A stretch of DNA of 64,000 bases from Agromyces archimandritae (GCF_018024495.1 NZ_CP071696.1:2170001-2234000); one strand, 5' to 3'. Counted from the first letter of the stretch, positions 49,331-58,490 are shown. A program made the numbers and translations. The notes: generated from the sequence alone by a model not told the origin.

Positions 49331-51822
49331 GCCCGTCTCCGGCCGCGCACGGCCAGCAGCAGGCCGGCCGCGCCCGCGAGAACGGCGAGGGCGAGCGGCA
49401 CGAGATAGTAGGCGTCGCCCGCGGCTTCGGCGAAGAACGCCGCGCCGGTCGCGCGGACCTCCTCGACCGTGAGCAGGGCGACGACGGCGATGGATGCCGC
49501 GATCAGCGTCCAGCCGGCAGCCACGACCAGGTGCGGCGCCCACCGAGGCATCCGGCGCGGCAGCCAGTGCGGCGCCGTGCCCGGTCGCGCGAGCCGCAGC
49601 ACGGCCGTCACCGCGGCAGCCTCGACGAGCAGCACCGCGCCAGCGAACGCCTGGAGCGTTTCGGCGTGCCACGCACCCCCGCCGACGGCGAGCGCGGCCT
49701 GCGTCACGACGAGCACGATGCCGAAGGTGATCGTCGCGGGGCCGGCGAACCACCAGAACACGTTCGCGGTCGGGCGGCCGAGGCTCCGCAGTACGAGCGC
49801 CTCGTCCCGGTTGCGGCGGATGCGTCGTGCTTCGGCGAGCACGAGCAGGCCGAGCGCGGCGGTCAGCGCGAGGAGCGCGGCGGCGCTCGCCGGCGCATCC
49901 GGGCGCGCTGCGGCGGCGTCTGCCGCGGGCAGCTTCGTCCACGTCTCGCGGATCGTGCCGAGCACGCCGATCCGGTCGTCGCCGGCGGCGGCCACCCCGA
50001 CTGAGCGGATGCTGCTCGCTGCAGCGCCCGTGCCGGCGCCCGAGCCGCCCGCGAGCCCGGCGGCGTCCGTGCCGTACGCGTATCCGTCGACGACGAACTC
50101 CCGCTCGACCTCGTGGGCGCCGGCGGCGACCGAGACGCCGAAGCCCGCCGCCCGGATGCGCTCGGCCGTGTCCTGCAGCGCCCGCAAACCTGCGGGAGTC
50201 GCCGGGTCGCCGTCGATGCGCACGCGGATCGCGTGGATCGGGTTCGGCGGCAGGGTCTCACCGAAAGCGGCGAAGGAGGTCACGACGCCGGGGGCGCCGC
50301 TGCCGATGCCGAGGCCGCTGAGACTCGGGAGGAGCTCGACGGCGTCGACGGGCGTGCCCTCGGCATCGGCGACGAGCCGGCGCGGGCCCGAGCCGAGGGC
50401 GCCGTCGATCGCGACGGCGGATGCGTCGGCATCCGCGACGGGCACGAAGCCCGTCGACGGTTGCACCGAACCGGCGGTGCCTCCGCCGAGGTCGAGCCCC
50501 TGGTATGCGGTCGTCCGCGCGTCGACGTCGAGCCAGGCCGAGCGCATCGCCGCCGGCTTCTGCGGCACGATCCGCTCGCCCTCGTACGCCATCGGTCGAG
50601 CCGGCAGCACGTCGTCGGCGAAGCTCCAGGATCGGAACGGCACGGGCTCCCCGTCGAGCACCGGGCCCGCCGGCCAGCGCACGCGCGGCACGTCCTGGGT
50701 CGCGAAGGGCGCGGTGCGGTCGCCGAGATCGAGGTCGATCGACCCCACCGGCTCGCTGGGGCGCTCGTCGAGGAGGGTGTAGCGGGGCGTGCCGTCGCCC
50801 AGCATCGCGGTCGGTCCGAGCGCGGCGATGTCGAGCGTGTGCCGGAGCACGGCCCGCGGCGTGTCGAGCACGATCGCCGGGCGGATCCTCGAGAGCGGCT
50901 CCTCGGTGTGCTCCACGTACCAGCGGATCGCCTCGGCCGCGTCGCCGTCGTGGTCCTCCGGCCACGAAGCCAGTTCGCCGGCCGCGGAGGCACGCTCGTA
51001 GGCGGCCAGCTCGTCGAGGGCCGTGCCCGGCCCGGCGAGTTCGGCCTCGGCGATCGGGTCGAGGAGGGCGACCCATTGCCCGGTCTGCGGCGTCATCGTG
51101 AGCGTGAAGAGGGCTTCGCCCTCCTCCATCCCGTTCACATATGTCGACGCGTTGCTCGCCGTGGGCTGGATCGCCACGTGGTACTGCGGTTCGGCGCAGG
51201 CGCCGGGTGCCGGCTTCTCCGAGGTGATGGTCCAGCCGCCGTCCGGGCGCACGCAGGTCCACTGGCCGTCCTGCAGGACCGGCTCGACCGGCGTCGGCGG
51301 TGCGTCCGAGCGGTCGACGGAGATGATGATCTCCTGCTCGCTGACGAGCCGTTCACCTGTTCCGTCATCTGTGGTGACGGTGAGGTTGGTGCGGAAGGCC
51401 TGCGGATCCGGCGTCGTCGAGTCGGTGAGCTCGACCGAATACCGCGGGTCGATGTTCGGCCAGTTCGCTGCGGCGACCAGCCCGAACGGCGCTGCGACCC
51501 CCACCCCCTCGATACCGCGGACGATGTCGAGTTCGTCAAGGCTCATCCGCTCCTCGGTGACGAAGCCCGGTGGGACGAGGCCGTCGGGGAACGCCTCCGC
51601 GCCCGCCGTGACGATGAGGTCGTACGGCCCGCGTTCGGCGTCGGAGCCGTGCAGGACCCAGCCGAAGCCCGCCGGCAGGAGGCCGACGAGGAGGCCGGCG
51701 AGCGCGAGCGCTCCGGTGACGGCGATGCGGCCGCGGTCGCGTGCGAAGCGGCGGAACGCGCCCGGCCGGGTCGGCCGTGCCGCAGGTGCCGTGGAGCGTC
51801 GGGTCGATCGGGGCATCGGCAT
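49327..51822 (-). CDS. Large FtsX-like ABC permease, paralogue 2
   Basis: 831 residues from ATG 51822 (GAGG five bases upstream). It has the same layout as paralogue 1: one N-terminal helix, an extracellular domain of ~540 residues, then C-terminal helices including RIRRNRDEALVLRSLGRPTANVFWWFAGPATITFG. The extracellular parts differ in sequence, yet the first ~165 bp of coding DNA are almost identical to paralogue 1, which suggests gene conversion or a recent duplication of that end. Gene order is paralogue 2, paralogue 1, hydrolase, all overlapping. No ATPase partner is visible. Confidence 0.82.
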   Translation of the reverse strand: MPMPRSTRRSTAPAARPTRPGAFRRFARDRGRIAVTGALALAGLLVGLLPAGFGWVLHGSDAERGPYDLIVTAGAEAFPDGLVPPGFVTEERMSLDELDIVRGIEGVGVAAPFGLVAAANWPNIDPRYSVELTDSTTPDPQAFRTNLTVTTDDGTGERLVSEQEIIISVDRSDAPPTPVEPVLQDGQWTCVRPDGGWTITSEKPAPGACAEPQYHVAIQPTASNASTYVNGMEEGEALFTLTMTPQTGQWVALLDPIAEAELAGPGTALDELAAYERASAAGELASWPEDHDGDAAEAIRWYVEHTEEPLSRIRPAIVLDTPRAVLRHTLDIAALGPTAMLGDGTPRYTLLDERPSEPVGSIDLDLGDRTAPFATQDVPRVRWPAGPVLDGEPVPFRSWSFADDVLPARPMAYEGERIVPQKPAAMRSAWLDVDARTTAYQGLDLGGGTAGSVQPSTGFVPVADADASAVAIDGALGSGPRRLVADAEGTPVDAVELLPSLSGLGIGSGAPGVVTSFAAFGETLPPNPIHAIRVRIDGDPATPAGLRALQDTAERIRAAGFGVSVAAGAHEVEREFVVDGYAYGTDAAGLAGGSGAGTGAAASSIRSVGVAAAGDDRIGVLGTIRETWTKLPAADAAAARPDAPASAAALLALTAALGLLVLAEARRIRRNRDEALVLRSLGRPTANVFWWFAGPATITFGIVLVVTQAALAVGGGAWHAETLQAFAGAVLLVEAAAVTAVLRLARPGTAPHWLPRRMPRWAPHLVVAAGWTLIAASIAVVALLTVEEVRATGAAFFAEAAGDAYYLVPLALAVLAGAAGLLLAVRGRRRA

Positions 51823-51964
51823 CCATCCTCGGAAGATGCGATGACGCTATCGACGGCGACCGTCGCGCGCAAGGACGCCCCCGAACGGGGGACTGACCCG
51901 CCGGTGCGGCGCCGGATAGCATCCGGTCGGTGCTCCCCGACACCGCCCCCAGGAAGGCCCGACC

Positions 51965-52753
51965 GTGACCGTAGAACCCCCGCGCGCGCCCGCCGCGTCC
52001 GAACCGAGCCCGTTCCGTCGCGGAATGCCGTCATGGGGCTGGGCGCTGCTCGCCGCCGGCGTGCTCGGGGCGTCGGCGGCCTCGCTGTTCGGGGCGCTCG
52101 GCGGCATCACGGCCGGCGTCGTCGCACGCGGCGAGACGCCCGAAGGGCTGCTCGTCTGGCAGTGGGCGCTGGAGGAGTCGGCGCGCGAGGGCGTACAGGA
52201 TGCCGCGCCGTACCGCGACCCGGACATCTTCGTTCCCGAAGAACCCGTCGAGCCCGGTGCTTTCCCGAAACGGCTGCCGCTCGAGGAGGACTTCCCGGGG
52301 CTCTCCGCGGACTGGCACCGGCCGCCGACGATCGCGGGCTGGGTCGAGGTCGATCCCGGCGACGACGTGCCCGGTTTCCAGCTCGAGCACGAATCCTGCC
52401 TGCTCTACGCCGAGACCGTGACCTTCGACCCTGCCCCGATCTCGGATGCGGCCGACACCGAGTCCTACCTCGACATGCTGCTCGCCGACTTCGAGGACCT
52501 CGTCTCGCACGGCACCGCCGTCGTGCGGGTGCCGGCGGCGACTCCGGACGGTTCGAGCGAGATCGAATTCTCGGAGGACCTCGTGCGGTATCGGCTGGAC
52601 GGCGTCGAACACCTGATGCTCGTCCGAGCCCGCTCGATGCCGGACGCCGGCGTCGCCCCGGTCCTCACGATCGACTGCTACGCCGACGCCGTCGACAGCG
52701 GCTCCGTCGTCCCGCAGGCCGTCATCCGGCAGATCACCCTCGACGTCGACTGA
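51965..52753 (+). CDS. Single-pass membrane protein, unknown function
   Basis: 262 residues from GTG 51965. The N-terminal ~20 residues are disordered and the helix WGWALLAAGVLGASAASLFGALGGITAGVVA (about 24-55) is a signal anchor. The outer part of about 200 residues is acidic, with many Glu and Asp, contains two Cys in LEHESCLLYAETV and TIDCYADAV that may form a disulfide, and ends in VIRQITLDVD. No family recognised. It is divergent from the paralogous FtsX-like genes, 142 bp away, and may be a partner, but nothing proves it. Confidence 0.65.
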   Translation: MTVEPPRAPAASEPSPFRRGMPSWGWALLAAGVLGASAASLFGALGGITAGVVARGETPEGLLVWQWALEESAREGVQDAAPYRDPDIFVPEEPVEPGAFPKRLPLEEDFPGLSADWHRPPTIAGWVEVDPGDDVPGFQLEHESCLLYAETVTFDPAPISDAADTESYLDMLLADFEDLVSHGTAVVRVPAATPDGSSEIEFSEDLVRYRLDGVEHLMLVRARSMPDAGVAPVLTIDCYADAVDSGSVVPQAVIRQITLDVD

Positions 52754-52846
52754 CGCGATCGCTCGATGTGCGGCCGCTCCGTGCGTGGAGGCGTGTGGAT
52801 GCCGTGGATCCCCCGTGTATGCGCGCCTTGTCTTCCGAACTGTACA

Positions 52847-52859
52847 CAGATACTATCTG
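52847..52859. promoter_or_regulatory. Palindromic operator upstream of the abiE locus
   Basis: CAGATACTATCTG is a perfect palindrome (6-bp arms around a central C), directly followed by the weaker palindrome CTGCCTGCAGACAG. It lies 24 bp before the antitoxin start. AbiEi antitoxins repress their own promoter through such repeats, so this is the likely operator. TACTAT within the palindrome could be the -10, which would place the operator over the promoter. Confidence 0.6.
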
Positions 52860-52883
52860 CCTGCAGACAGTTAGGAGTTGATG

Positions 52884-53459
52884 ATGTCCCTCGATCTGCC
52901 TGCTGCGTTCACGCTCGATGCCGCACGACGGAGCGGTGTGCGGAAGGACCAGGTGTACGGAATGCTCGATCGCGGAGAAATCGAACGCATCGGCCGAGGC
53001 GTCTTCATTCGGTCCGATGTCGTGGACCCCGCGTTCATCTCGCTCGCTGCGGCATCGGCGATACATCCGGCCTCGACCCTGTGCCTGACGAGCGCACTCG
53101 TGCACCACGACCTGAGTGACGCGATCCCGTTCGCAAGCGATATCGCCCTGCCCCGAGGCGTCCGACACCCCGCGGGCTTCGAGCATGTCGTGTGGCACAG
53201 CTTCGACGATGCGACCTTCGCGCTCGGCCGCGAGTTCATCGATGCCGGCGGCGGGGTCCGTGTCGCCGTGTATTCGGCGGAGCGAGCGATCGTCGACACG
53301 TTTCGTCTCATGCACCGTGAAGGAGACGACGTGGCGCACGAAGCCCTCCGTCGATGGCTGCGACGACGCGGAAGCTCGCCGTCGAAGCTGCTGAAAATCG
53401 CGGCGGCATTCCCGAAAGCACTCCCGAAGCTGAGGGTGGCACTGGCGGTGCTCCTGTGA
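52884..53459 (+). CDS. abiEi: AbiEi-type antitoxin of a type IV toxin-antitoxin system
   Basis: 191 residues from ATG 52884; the AGGAG at 52873-52877 supports it over the ATG at 52881. The N-terminal winged helix resembles AbiEi_4: TLDAARRSGVRKDQVYGMLDRGEIERIGRGVFIR. A middle region with LCLTSALVHHDLSDAIPFASDIALPRG and VYSAERAIVDTFRLMHRE is characteristic of AbiEi proteins. Functions are repression of its operon and neutralisation of the AbiEii nucleotidyltransferase. The gene is intact, while its toxin partner is degraded. The stop overlaps the toxin start as GTGA. Confidence 0.87.
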   Translation: MSLDLPAAFTLDAARRSGVRKDQVYGMLDRGEIERIGRGVFIRSDVVDPAFISLAAASAIHPASTLCLTSALVHHDLSDAIPFASDIALPRGVRHPAGFEHVVWHSFDDATFALGREFIDAGGGVRVAVYSAERAIVDTFRLMHREGDDVAHEALRRWLRRRGSSPSKLLKIAAAFPKALPKLRVALAVLL

Positions 53460-54071
53460 CCGCCCCTCCAGTACCGGCGCGCGATGACTCGGCCGGTCGG
53501 GCGTTCAACGATCTGCGGAACCTCGCCAAGCAGCGCGGGCGCGAACCGATGGAGTACTTCACCGTGTATGCGCTCGAAGGCTTCCTCGCGCGTTTGACGT
53601 CGTCGCCGTTCGCTCCCGACTTCGTGTTGAAGGGCGGCGTGCTGATGGCGGCGTTCGCGTCCCGGCGGCCGACTCGCGATATCGACCTCGCAGCGAGGGG
53701 CCTCTCGAACGACATCGCCGATGTGGAAGCGCGTGTTCGGAAGACTATCGAGATCGAGCGAGAAGATCGTCACCGCGATCGACCGCGGAGAGCAGAACAC
53801 GCAGTGGCGGGACTTCGTGGACATCGTCGCGGTCTCGCGGAGCCGAAGCATCGACACCGTTGAACTGCGTCACGCGTTGACGGATGTGGCTGCCCACCGC
53901 GGCATCTCCCTCGAACCCTTGGGGCCGTTGCTGGTGCAGATGCCCGATCTTGCCCAGGCCAGATGGGCGGCCTGGCGCAGGAAGCAACGGCTCACGGACT
54001 CCACACCGGAGCAGTTCGGTGAGTTGATCGCCGAGTGCACGTCGTTCGTCGATGGGATCCTCGGTCGCTGA
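53456..54071 (+). pseudogene. abiEii: AbiEii toxin remnant, internal deletion and frameshift
   Basis: The N-terminal frame (GTG 53456) matches AbiEii nucleotidyltransferase: EYFTVYALEGFLARL, then FVLKGGVLMAAFASRRPTRDIDL, with the catalytic G-G...DxD motif. At about 53757 it shifts frame and jumps to the C-terminal part EKIVTAIDRGEQNTQWRDFVDI, which normally lies ~85 residues later. The middle, holding the third catalytic Asp, is missing, and the two halves are in different frames. The total (~205 codons) is well below the usual ~290. A deletion between short GCGAG-like repeats fits. No working toxin can be made from it. Confidence 0.85.
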
Positions 54072-54081
54072 CCGCGGCCGC

Positions 54082-54486
54082 TCAGTGCGCCCCGGCATCC
54101 ACTGCGGAATCCTCGGCGGCGCGGCGGGCGGCGAACCGGCGCTCGGCGCCGCGGATGAGGCCGAGGAGACCGACGAGCAGCACGATGCCGCCGAGGATGA
54201 GCACGCCGTAGAGGGTCGCGAGGCCGGGGGAGAGGGCGCCGATCCACTCCGCGAAGGCGATGCGGCGCGGGGCGTCGAGCAGCACGGCCAGGCTCACCGC
54301 GGCGATGACGGCGAACACGGTGCCCCAGAGGATCGCGGCCCAGCGGATGCGCGGCCCGGCCGGGGCGGCCGGCGATGCGGCGGCCGATGCCGGGGAACCG
54401 TCGACCGGGGCTGCAGCGGATGCCGGGGTGCCGTCGAGCGCCGGAGCCCCGTCCGGCAGCGGGATCGTCGGGGTCGTGTCGCTCAT
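54082..54486 (-). CDS. Small two-helix membrane protein next to the PspC gene
   Basis: 134 residues from ATG 54486. A ~45-residue disordered Ala/Pro/Ser region is followed by two transmembrane helices (about 55-75, ILWGTVFAVIAAVSLAVLL, and 92-115, LYGVLILGGIVLLVGLLGLI) and a basic C-terminus (RGAERRFAARRAAEDS). The start overlaps the stop of the PspC gene as ATGA, so it is translated with it. Unknown function; a partner of PspC in envelope stress sensing is plausible by position only. Confidence 0.68.
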   Translation of the reverse strand: MSDTTPTIPLPDGAPALDGTPASAAAPVDGSPASAAASPAAPAGPRIRWAAILWGTVFAVIAAVSLAVLLDAPRRIAFAEWIGALSPGLATLYGVLILGGIVLLVGLLGLIRGAERRFAARRAAEDSAVDAGAH

Positions 54487-56207
54487 TCCTGCTCCCAGAT
54501 CGTGAAGGTGACATCGCCCTGCTGGCGGATGCGGACGGTGAGGGTTCCGACGGGTTCGGAGTCGCCGGCGGTGCGGATGCGGTAGCGGGTCACGCCGTCC
54601 TCCTCTGTGCCGGCGAGGGTCCGGTCGGTGGCCTCCCCGCTCGGCGTGATGTGCTGCATCCTGACCACGCCCGATCCGCCGAGCTCGACGACGACCTCGA
54701 GGGGGGTCGCCGCTTGCAGGTCGATGCCGACGTCGCCGAAGTTCTTGTCGATCGTGGTCGCGAACGGCCGGCCGGGGTCGAGGGTCCAGCCGTTGTCGCT
54801 GATCCACAGCGCACCGAAGGGTTGCGTGTACGAGGGCTCGATGCCCGGCAGCGACACATAGGCGCTCGGCCACAGCACCTCCGTGTTCCGCGGGATAGCG
54901 GCGGCCCCGATGCCGACGACGAGGGATGCCGCGGCCAGGAACGCGAGGAATCCGCTGCGTCGCCGCATGACGCCGGCGACGATCATGCCGAGCGAGACGA
55001 CGAGCCCGGCGCCGACGAGGCCGACGCTCACGGCGTAGCTAGCGATCTCGGCGGTGCCGCGTGCCCCGATGGCGAGGAACGCACCGACGAGCAGCGCCGC
55101 TCCCACGAGCGTCGCGACGAACGCGAACCCGGCCCGCGGGCGGGCGGCGCGGCGGGCGCGTTTGGCCTCGGCGGACTGGCGGGCGAAGTCGGCGGCGCCG
55201 GCCCGGTACTCCTCGGCCCAGTGCTCCTTCGCGCGCCGGTCGGCCTCGGCGACATCGGCCTTCCAGGCGGCCCGCTCCGCCTTCCACGCCTCGTGCTGGC
55301 GGCGCCAGGCTTCGAGTTCGTCGTCGCTCGCGTTCACGGGGCGCACGGGCGGCGCCGGCGGCGGCCCGACGGGGAGGCGGGCGCGGCCGTCTCGGCCGGG
55401 TCGGCGATGCGCGCGGCCGGCGAGTCGGGGTGGGGCGGGTGGAAGAACGCCGCGGTGGATGCCGCGCTCGCCGCATCCGCGGAGCCCGATGCCGCGGTGC
55501 CCGCGGCATCCGCCTCCCGAGCGGGCCCCGCCCCGGCAGCAGCAGCGCCCGGCCCGGCGGCAGCGCCCGCCCCCGAGCGGCCCCCGCCCCCGCAGCGGCG
55601 CCCGCGGCATCCACCCCGAACGCGACGCCGGCCCGCGCTCGGCGCGCCGCGCGATCCACACCACGAGGACGACGAGGCCGGCCACGAGCAGGATGCCGAC
55701 GACCGGCAGCGATACCGCCACGGCCGCAAGCGGCCACCAGAAGCTGTCGAGCCACATGCTCGCCGAGCCGATCAGGTTCTGCGTCGACAGGGCGAGGCTC
55801 GCGATGGCGAGCACGAGCAGGGCGATGTTCGTCGCGTCGAAGCGGGCGGCGAACAGCTCCTCGAGGTGGATGCGGCCGCGCCGATCGGGCAGCAGCATCC
55901 ACCCCAGGAGGTAGACGAAGACCACCGGCGATGCGAAGATCGCCGCCACGACCACGATGCCGCGGACGATGAGCGGGTCGATGCCGATGCGGGCCGCGAC
56001 CCCGGCGCAGACGCCGCCGAGCCAGCCGTCGCGGCGCTCGACGTCGAGCGTGCGCACCCAGTCGAAGAACCGCAGCCGTGCGCTCCCGTTCGCGGGCGCA
56101 TCGCCCGTGTCGCCGCCCGGCCGGCCGGCGCCGCCGTCCTCACCCGAGATGGACGCGGGCACTCTCGCCAGACCGCGCAGCGGCGACGTGGGGGGATCGT
56201 TCGTCAT
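54483..56207 (-). CDS. PspC-domain membrane protein
   Basis: 574 residues from ATG 56207. The PspC domain lies at about 55-115 (DVERRDGWLGGVCAGVAARIGIDPLIVRGIVVVAAIFASP), followed by more helices and a long Arg/Cys/Gly-rich linker (~200-285). An acidic-basic coiled-coil region (ELEAWRRQHEAWKAERAAWKADV) and further helices follow, and the outer C-terminal half (SYAVSVG onward) resembles the DUF4097/LiaF-like domain. The linker looks like a different reading frame of GC-rich DNA, possibly from compensating frameshifts. It is divergent from the PspC-histidine kinase and probably modulates it, as in LiaFSR-type systems. Confidence 0.78.
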   Translation of the reverse strand: MTNDPPTSPLRGLARVPASISGEDGGAGRPGGDTGDAPANGSARLRFFDWVRTLDVERRDGWLGGVCAGVAARIGIDPLIVRGIVVVAAIFASPVVFVYLLGWMLLPDRRGRIHLEELFAARFDATNIALLVLAIASLALSTQNLIGSASMWLDSFWWPLAAVAVSLPVVGILLVAGLVVLVVWIARRAERGPASRSGWMPRAPLRGRGPLGGGRCRRAGRCCCRGGARSGGGCRGHRGIGLRGCGERGIHRGVLPPAPPRLAGRAHRRPGRDGRARLPVGPPPAPPVRPVNASDDELEAWRRQHEAWKAERAAWKADVAEADRRAKEHWAEEYRAGAADFARQSAEAKRARRAARPRAGFAFVATLVGAALLVGAFLAIGARGTAEIASYAVSVGLVGAGLVVSLGMIVAGVMRRRSGFLAFLAAASLVVGIGAAAIPRNTEVLWPSAYVSLPGIEPSYTQPFGALWISDNGWTLDPGRPFATTIDKNFGDVGIDLQAATPLEVVVELGGSGVVRMQHITPSGEATDRTLAGTEEDGVTRYRIRTAGDSEPVGTLTVRIRQQGDVTFTIWEQE

Positions 56208-56322
56208 GCCCTCGATCCTTCCGGCTCGGCCGCGCGGCCCGCTATGGGGGTTCGCCCTGACGCGTCCCTGATCCGCGCCCCGGGGATGTGCCGCCGCCGC
56301 CCGCGTCTGCTTGGATACCGGC

Positions 56323-57600
56323 ATGCCCCCGCGCACGCCGCCGCCGACCAGGCCCCCGCTCGCCCGGCCGCGCGCGTGCCTGGCGACCGGCGTCGCCGAG
56401 GGCCTCGGCACCCACCTCGGCGTCCCCGCCGACGCGGTGCGCTTCGCCTTCGTCCTCCTCGTTCCGTTCGCCGGGGCGGGCGTGCTGCTCTACCTGTGGC
56501 TGTGGGCGACGATGCCGTGGGCGGATGCCGTGGCGCAGCCGGCCCCGGCGGCCGCGCCGACGCGCCGCGCCCCCGTCGCCTGGGTGCTGCTCGGCCTCGC
56601 CGCCGTATTCGCGGTGCTGACGGTCGCATCGATGGTGCTCGGCAGCGGGTGGATGCTGCTCGCCCCCGCCGCCGGGGCGTTCGCCGTCGCCGCCGCGAGC
56701 TGGACGACGTTCGTCGACCGCGTCGACCCGGCCCGCGGGCCCGCTGTGGAGCGCCTCGTGCGGCTGGCCGCGTTCGCCGTGCCGAGCGTGATGCTCGTGC
56801 TGCTGCTGTGGACGCAGGTGCTGCTGTCGACGGAGGGCGTCATCGTCGCGATGGTGCTCGTGGTCGAGGTCTGCTTGGTCTTCGCCCCGCCGCTCGCGGC
56901 CCGCGTCCGCGAACTCGGCGAGGAACGCACCCGGCGCGTCCGCGAGGAGCAGCGCAGCGAGATCGCCGCCCACCTGCACGATTCCGTGCTGCAGACCCTC
57001 GCGCTCATCCAGCGCCGCGCCGGGGCCTCCAGCGAGGTCGCCCGCATCGCCCGCGCGCAGGAGCGGGAGCTGCGCGACTGGCTGCACGCCGGCGACGTGC
57101 CCCGCGAGGCCGACCTCGGCACGGACGTGCGCGACTTCGCCGCAGCCCTCGAGATCGACTACCCCGTCACCTTCGACGTCGTCGAGGTCGGCGCCTCGGC
57201 CGAGGGCGCGCACGGCGAGCTCGCCGCGGCGACCCGCGAGGCGATGCTGAACGCCGCCCGCCATGCCGGCGGCGAGGTCTCCGTCTACCTCGAGGGCGGC
57301 CCCGATCGGGTCGACGTGTTCGTCCGCGATCGCGGCCCGGGCTTCGACCCGGCCGGGGTGCCGGGGGACCGCCTGGGCGTCCGCGAGTCCATCGTGGGGC
57401 GGATGCGCCGGGCCGGGGGTTCGGCGACGGTCGCGCCGGGCGCCGGCGGCGTCGGCACCGAGGTGCATCTCGCGTTCGGGGTCCGCGAGGCGGGCCGGGT
57501 GGATGCCGGGGGCGGTGCATCCGGCATCCACACCCCGCCTGCCCGCCCTGCGGGGGCCCGCGCCGCGTCGCGCCCGAACGAGGAGGTCGGCATTGCCTGA
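56323..57600 (+). CDS. PspC-linked sensor histidine kinase (HisKA_3 type)
   Basis: 425 residues from ATG 56323 (a TTG at 56311 is an alternative). An N-terminal PspC-like part with one helix (ACLATGVAEGLGTHLGVPADAVRFAFVLLVPFAGAGVLLYLWLW) is followed by four more helices to ~190. The kinase core has the H-box SEIAAHLHDSVLQTLALIQRR with phospho-acceptor His219. The ATPase has the N-box REAMLNAARHA and G-box VRDRGPGFDPAGVPGDRLG. The stop overlaps the response regulator start. It probably senses envelope or antibiotic stress. Confidence 0.88.
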   Translation: MPPRTPPPTRPPLARPRACLATGVAEGLGTHLGVPADAVRFAFVLLVPFAGAGVLLYLWLWATMPWADAVAQPAPAAAPTRRAPVAWVLLGLAAVFAVLTVASMVLGSGWMLLAPAAGAFAVAAASWTTFVDRVDPARGPAVERLVRLAAFAVPSVMLVLLLWTQVLLSTEGVIVAMVLVVEVCLVFAPPLAARVRELGEERTRRVREEQRSEIAAHLHDSVLQTLALIQRRAGASSEVARIARAQERELRDWLHAGDVPREADLGTDVRDFAAALEIDYPVTFDVVEVGASAEGAHGELAAATREAMLNAARHAGGEVSVYLEGGPDRVDVFVRDRGPGFDPAGVPGDRLGVRESIVGRMRRAGGSATVAPGAGGVGTEVHLAFGVREAGRVDAGGGASGIHTPPARPAGARAASRPNEEVGIA

Positions 57601-58261
57601 GCGCGTCCGCGTCGTCGTCGTCGACGACCATCCCGTGTTCCGTTCGGGGCTGCGCGCCGAACTCGACGACACGATCGAGGTCGTCGGCGAGGCCCATGAC
57701 GTCGAGTCTGCCGTCACCGTCGTCTGCGGCGAGGCGCCGGGCGTCGTGCTCCTCGACGTGCACCTGCCCGGCGAGGGCGTGCCGGCCGGCTCGACCGGCG
57801 GCGCCGAGGTCATGCGGCGTGCGGCGGCATCCGTGCCCGGCACGCGGTTCCTCGCCCTCAGCGTCTCCGACAAGGCCGACGACGTCGTCGGCGTCATCCG
57901 CGCCGGCGCCCGCGGGTACATCACGAAGGGCTCCTCGGGGCAGGATGTGTCGCGGGCGATCCACGCGGTCGCCGGCGGGGATGCGGTCTTCTCGCCGCGC
58001 CTGGCCGGCTTCGTCCTCGACGCCTTCGGCGCCGCCCTCGGCGAGACCGCCGAGGCCTCCGACGAACTCGATCGCCTGTCGGCGCGCGAGCAGGAGGTGA
58101 TGCGTCTCATCGCCCGCGGCTACGCCTACAAGGAGGTCGCCGCCGAGCTCTTCATCTCCACGAAGACGGTCGAGACCCACGTGTCGGCGGTGCTCCGCAA
58201 ACTCCAGCTCTCGAACCGGCACGAGCTCACCGTCTGGGCGAGCAAGCGCCGCCTGCTGTAG
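57593..58261 (+). CDS. LuxR-family (NarL-type) response regulator
   Basis: 222 residues from TTG 57593, which has a strong ribosome site (GAGGAGG) about 6 bases upstream and overlaps the kinase stop by 8 bp. Receiver domain: VVVDDHPVFRSGL and phospho-acceptor Asp55 in VVLLDVHLPG, Lys in YITKGSS. The C-terminal LuxR HTH is LSAREQEVMRLIARGYAYKEVAAELFISTKTVETHVSAVLRKLQLSNR. It is the output of the adjacent PspC-kinase. The target genes are not known; the divergent PspC gene is a natural candidate. Confidence 0.92.
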   Translation: MPERVRVVVVDDHPVFRSGLRAELDDTIEVVGEAHDVESAVTVVCGEAPGVVLLDVHLPGEGVPAGSTGGAEVMRRAAASVPGTRFLALSVSDKADDVVGVIRAGARGYITKGSSGQDVSRAIHAVAGGDAVFSPRLAGFVLDAFGAALGETAEASDELDRLSAREQEVMRLIARGYAYKEVAAELFISTKTVETHVSAVLRKLQLSNRHELTVWASKRRLL

Positions 58262-58490
58262 TCGCGCACTCCACCCGCCGCTCGCACCAGCCGCCGCTCT
58301 CCCTGCCGCTCTCACCCCTGCCGCCCTCACCCCTGCCGCCTCGATCGCCTGCCGCCGCTCTCGCCAGCCGCCGCTCTCCCCGCCGCCGCCGCTCTCCCTG
58401 CCGCCGCTCTCCCTGCCGCCGCTCTCCCCGCCGCCGCTCTCCCCGCCGCCCTCACCCGTGCCGCCCTCACCCTGCTCTCGACCGTCGCCG
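58262..58490. repeat. Low-complexity CTGCCGCCGCTCTCC tandem array
   Basis: A degenerate array of 15-bp units (CTGCCGCCGCTCTCC and near copies such as CTGCCGCTCTCACCC), repeated many times in a row. It starts directly after the response-regulator stop. No gene is convincing in this stretch; any long frames there are compositional. Confidence 0.75.

Noticed and set aside
54375..58100. Long plus-strand frame through the PspC and kinase genes
   Set aside because: It lacks any family motif and changes character at each gene boundary, so it is a composition artefact.
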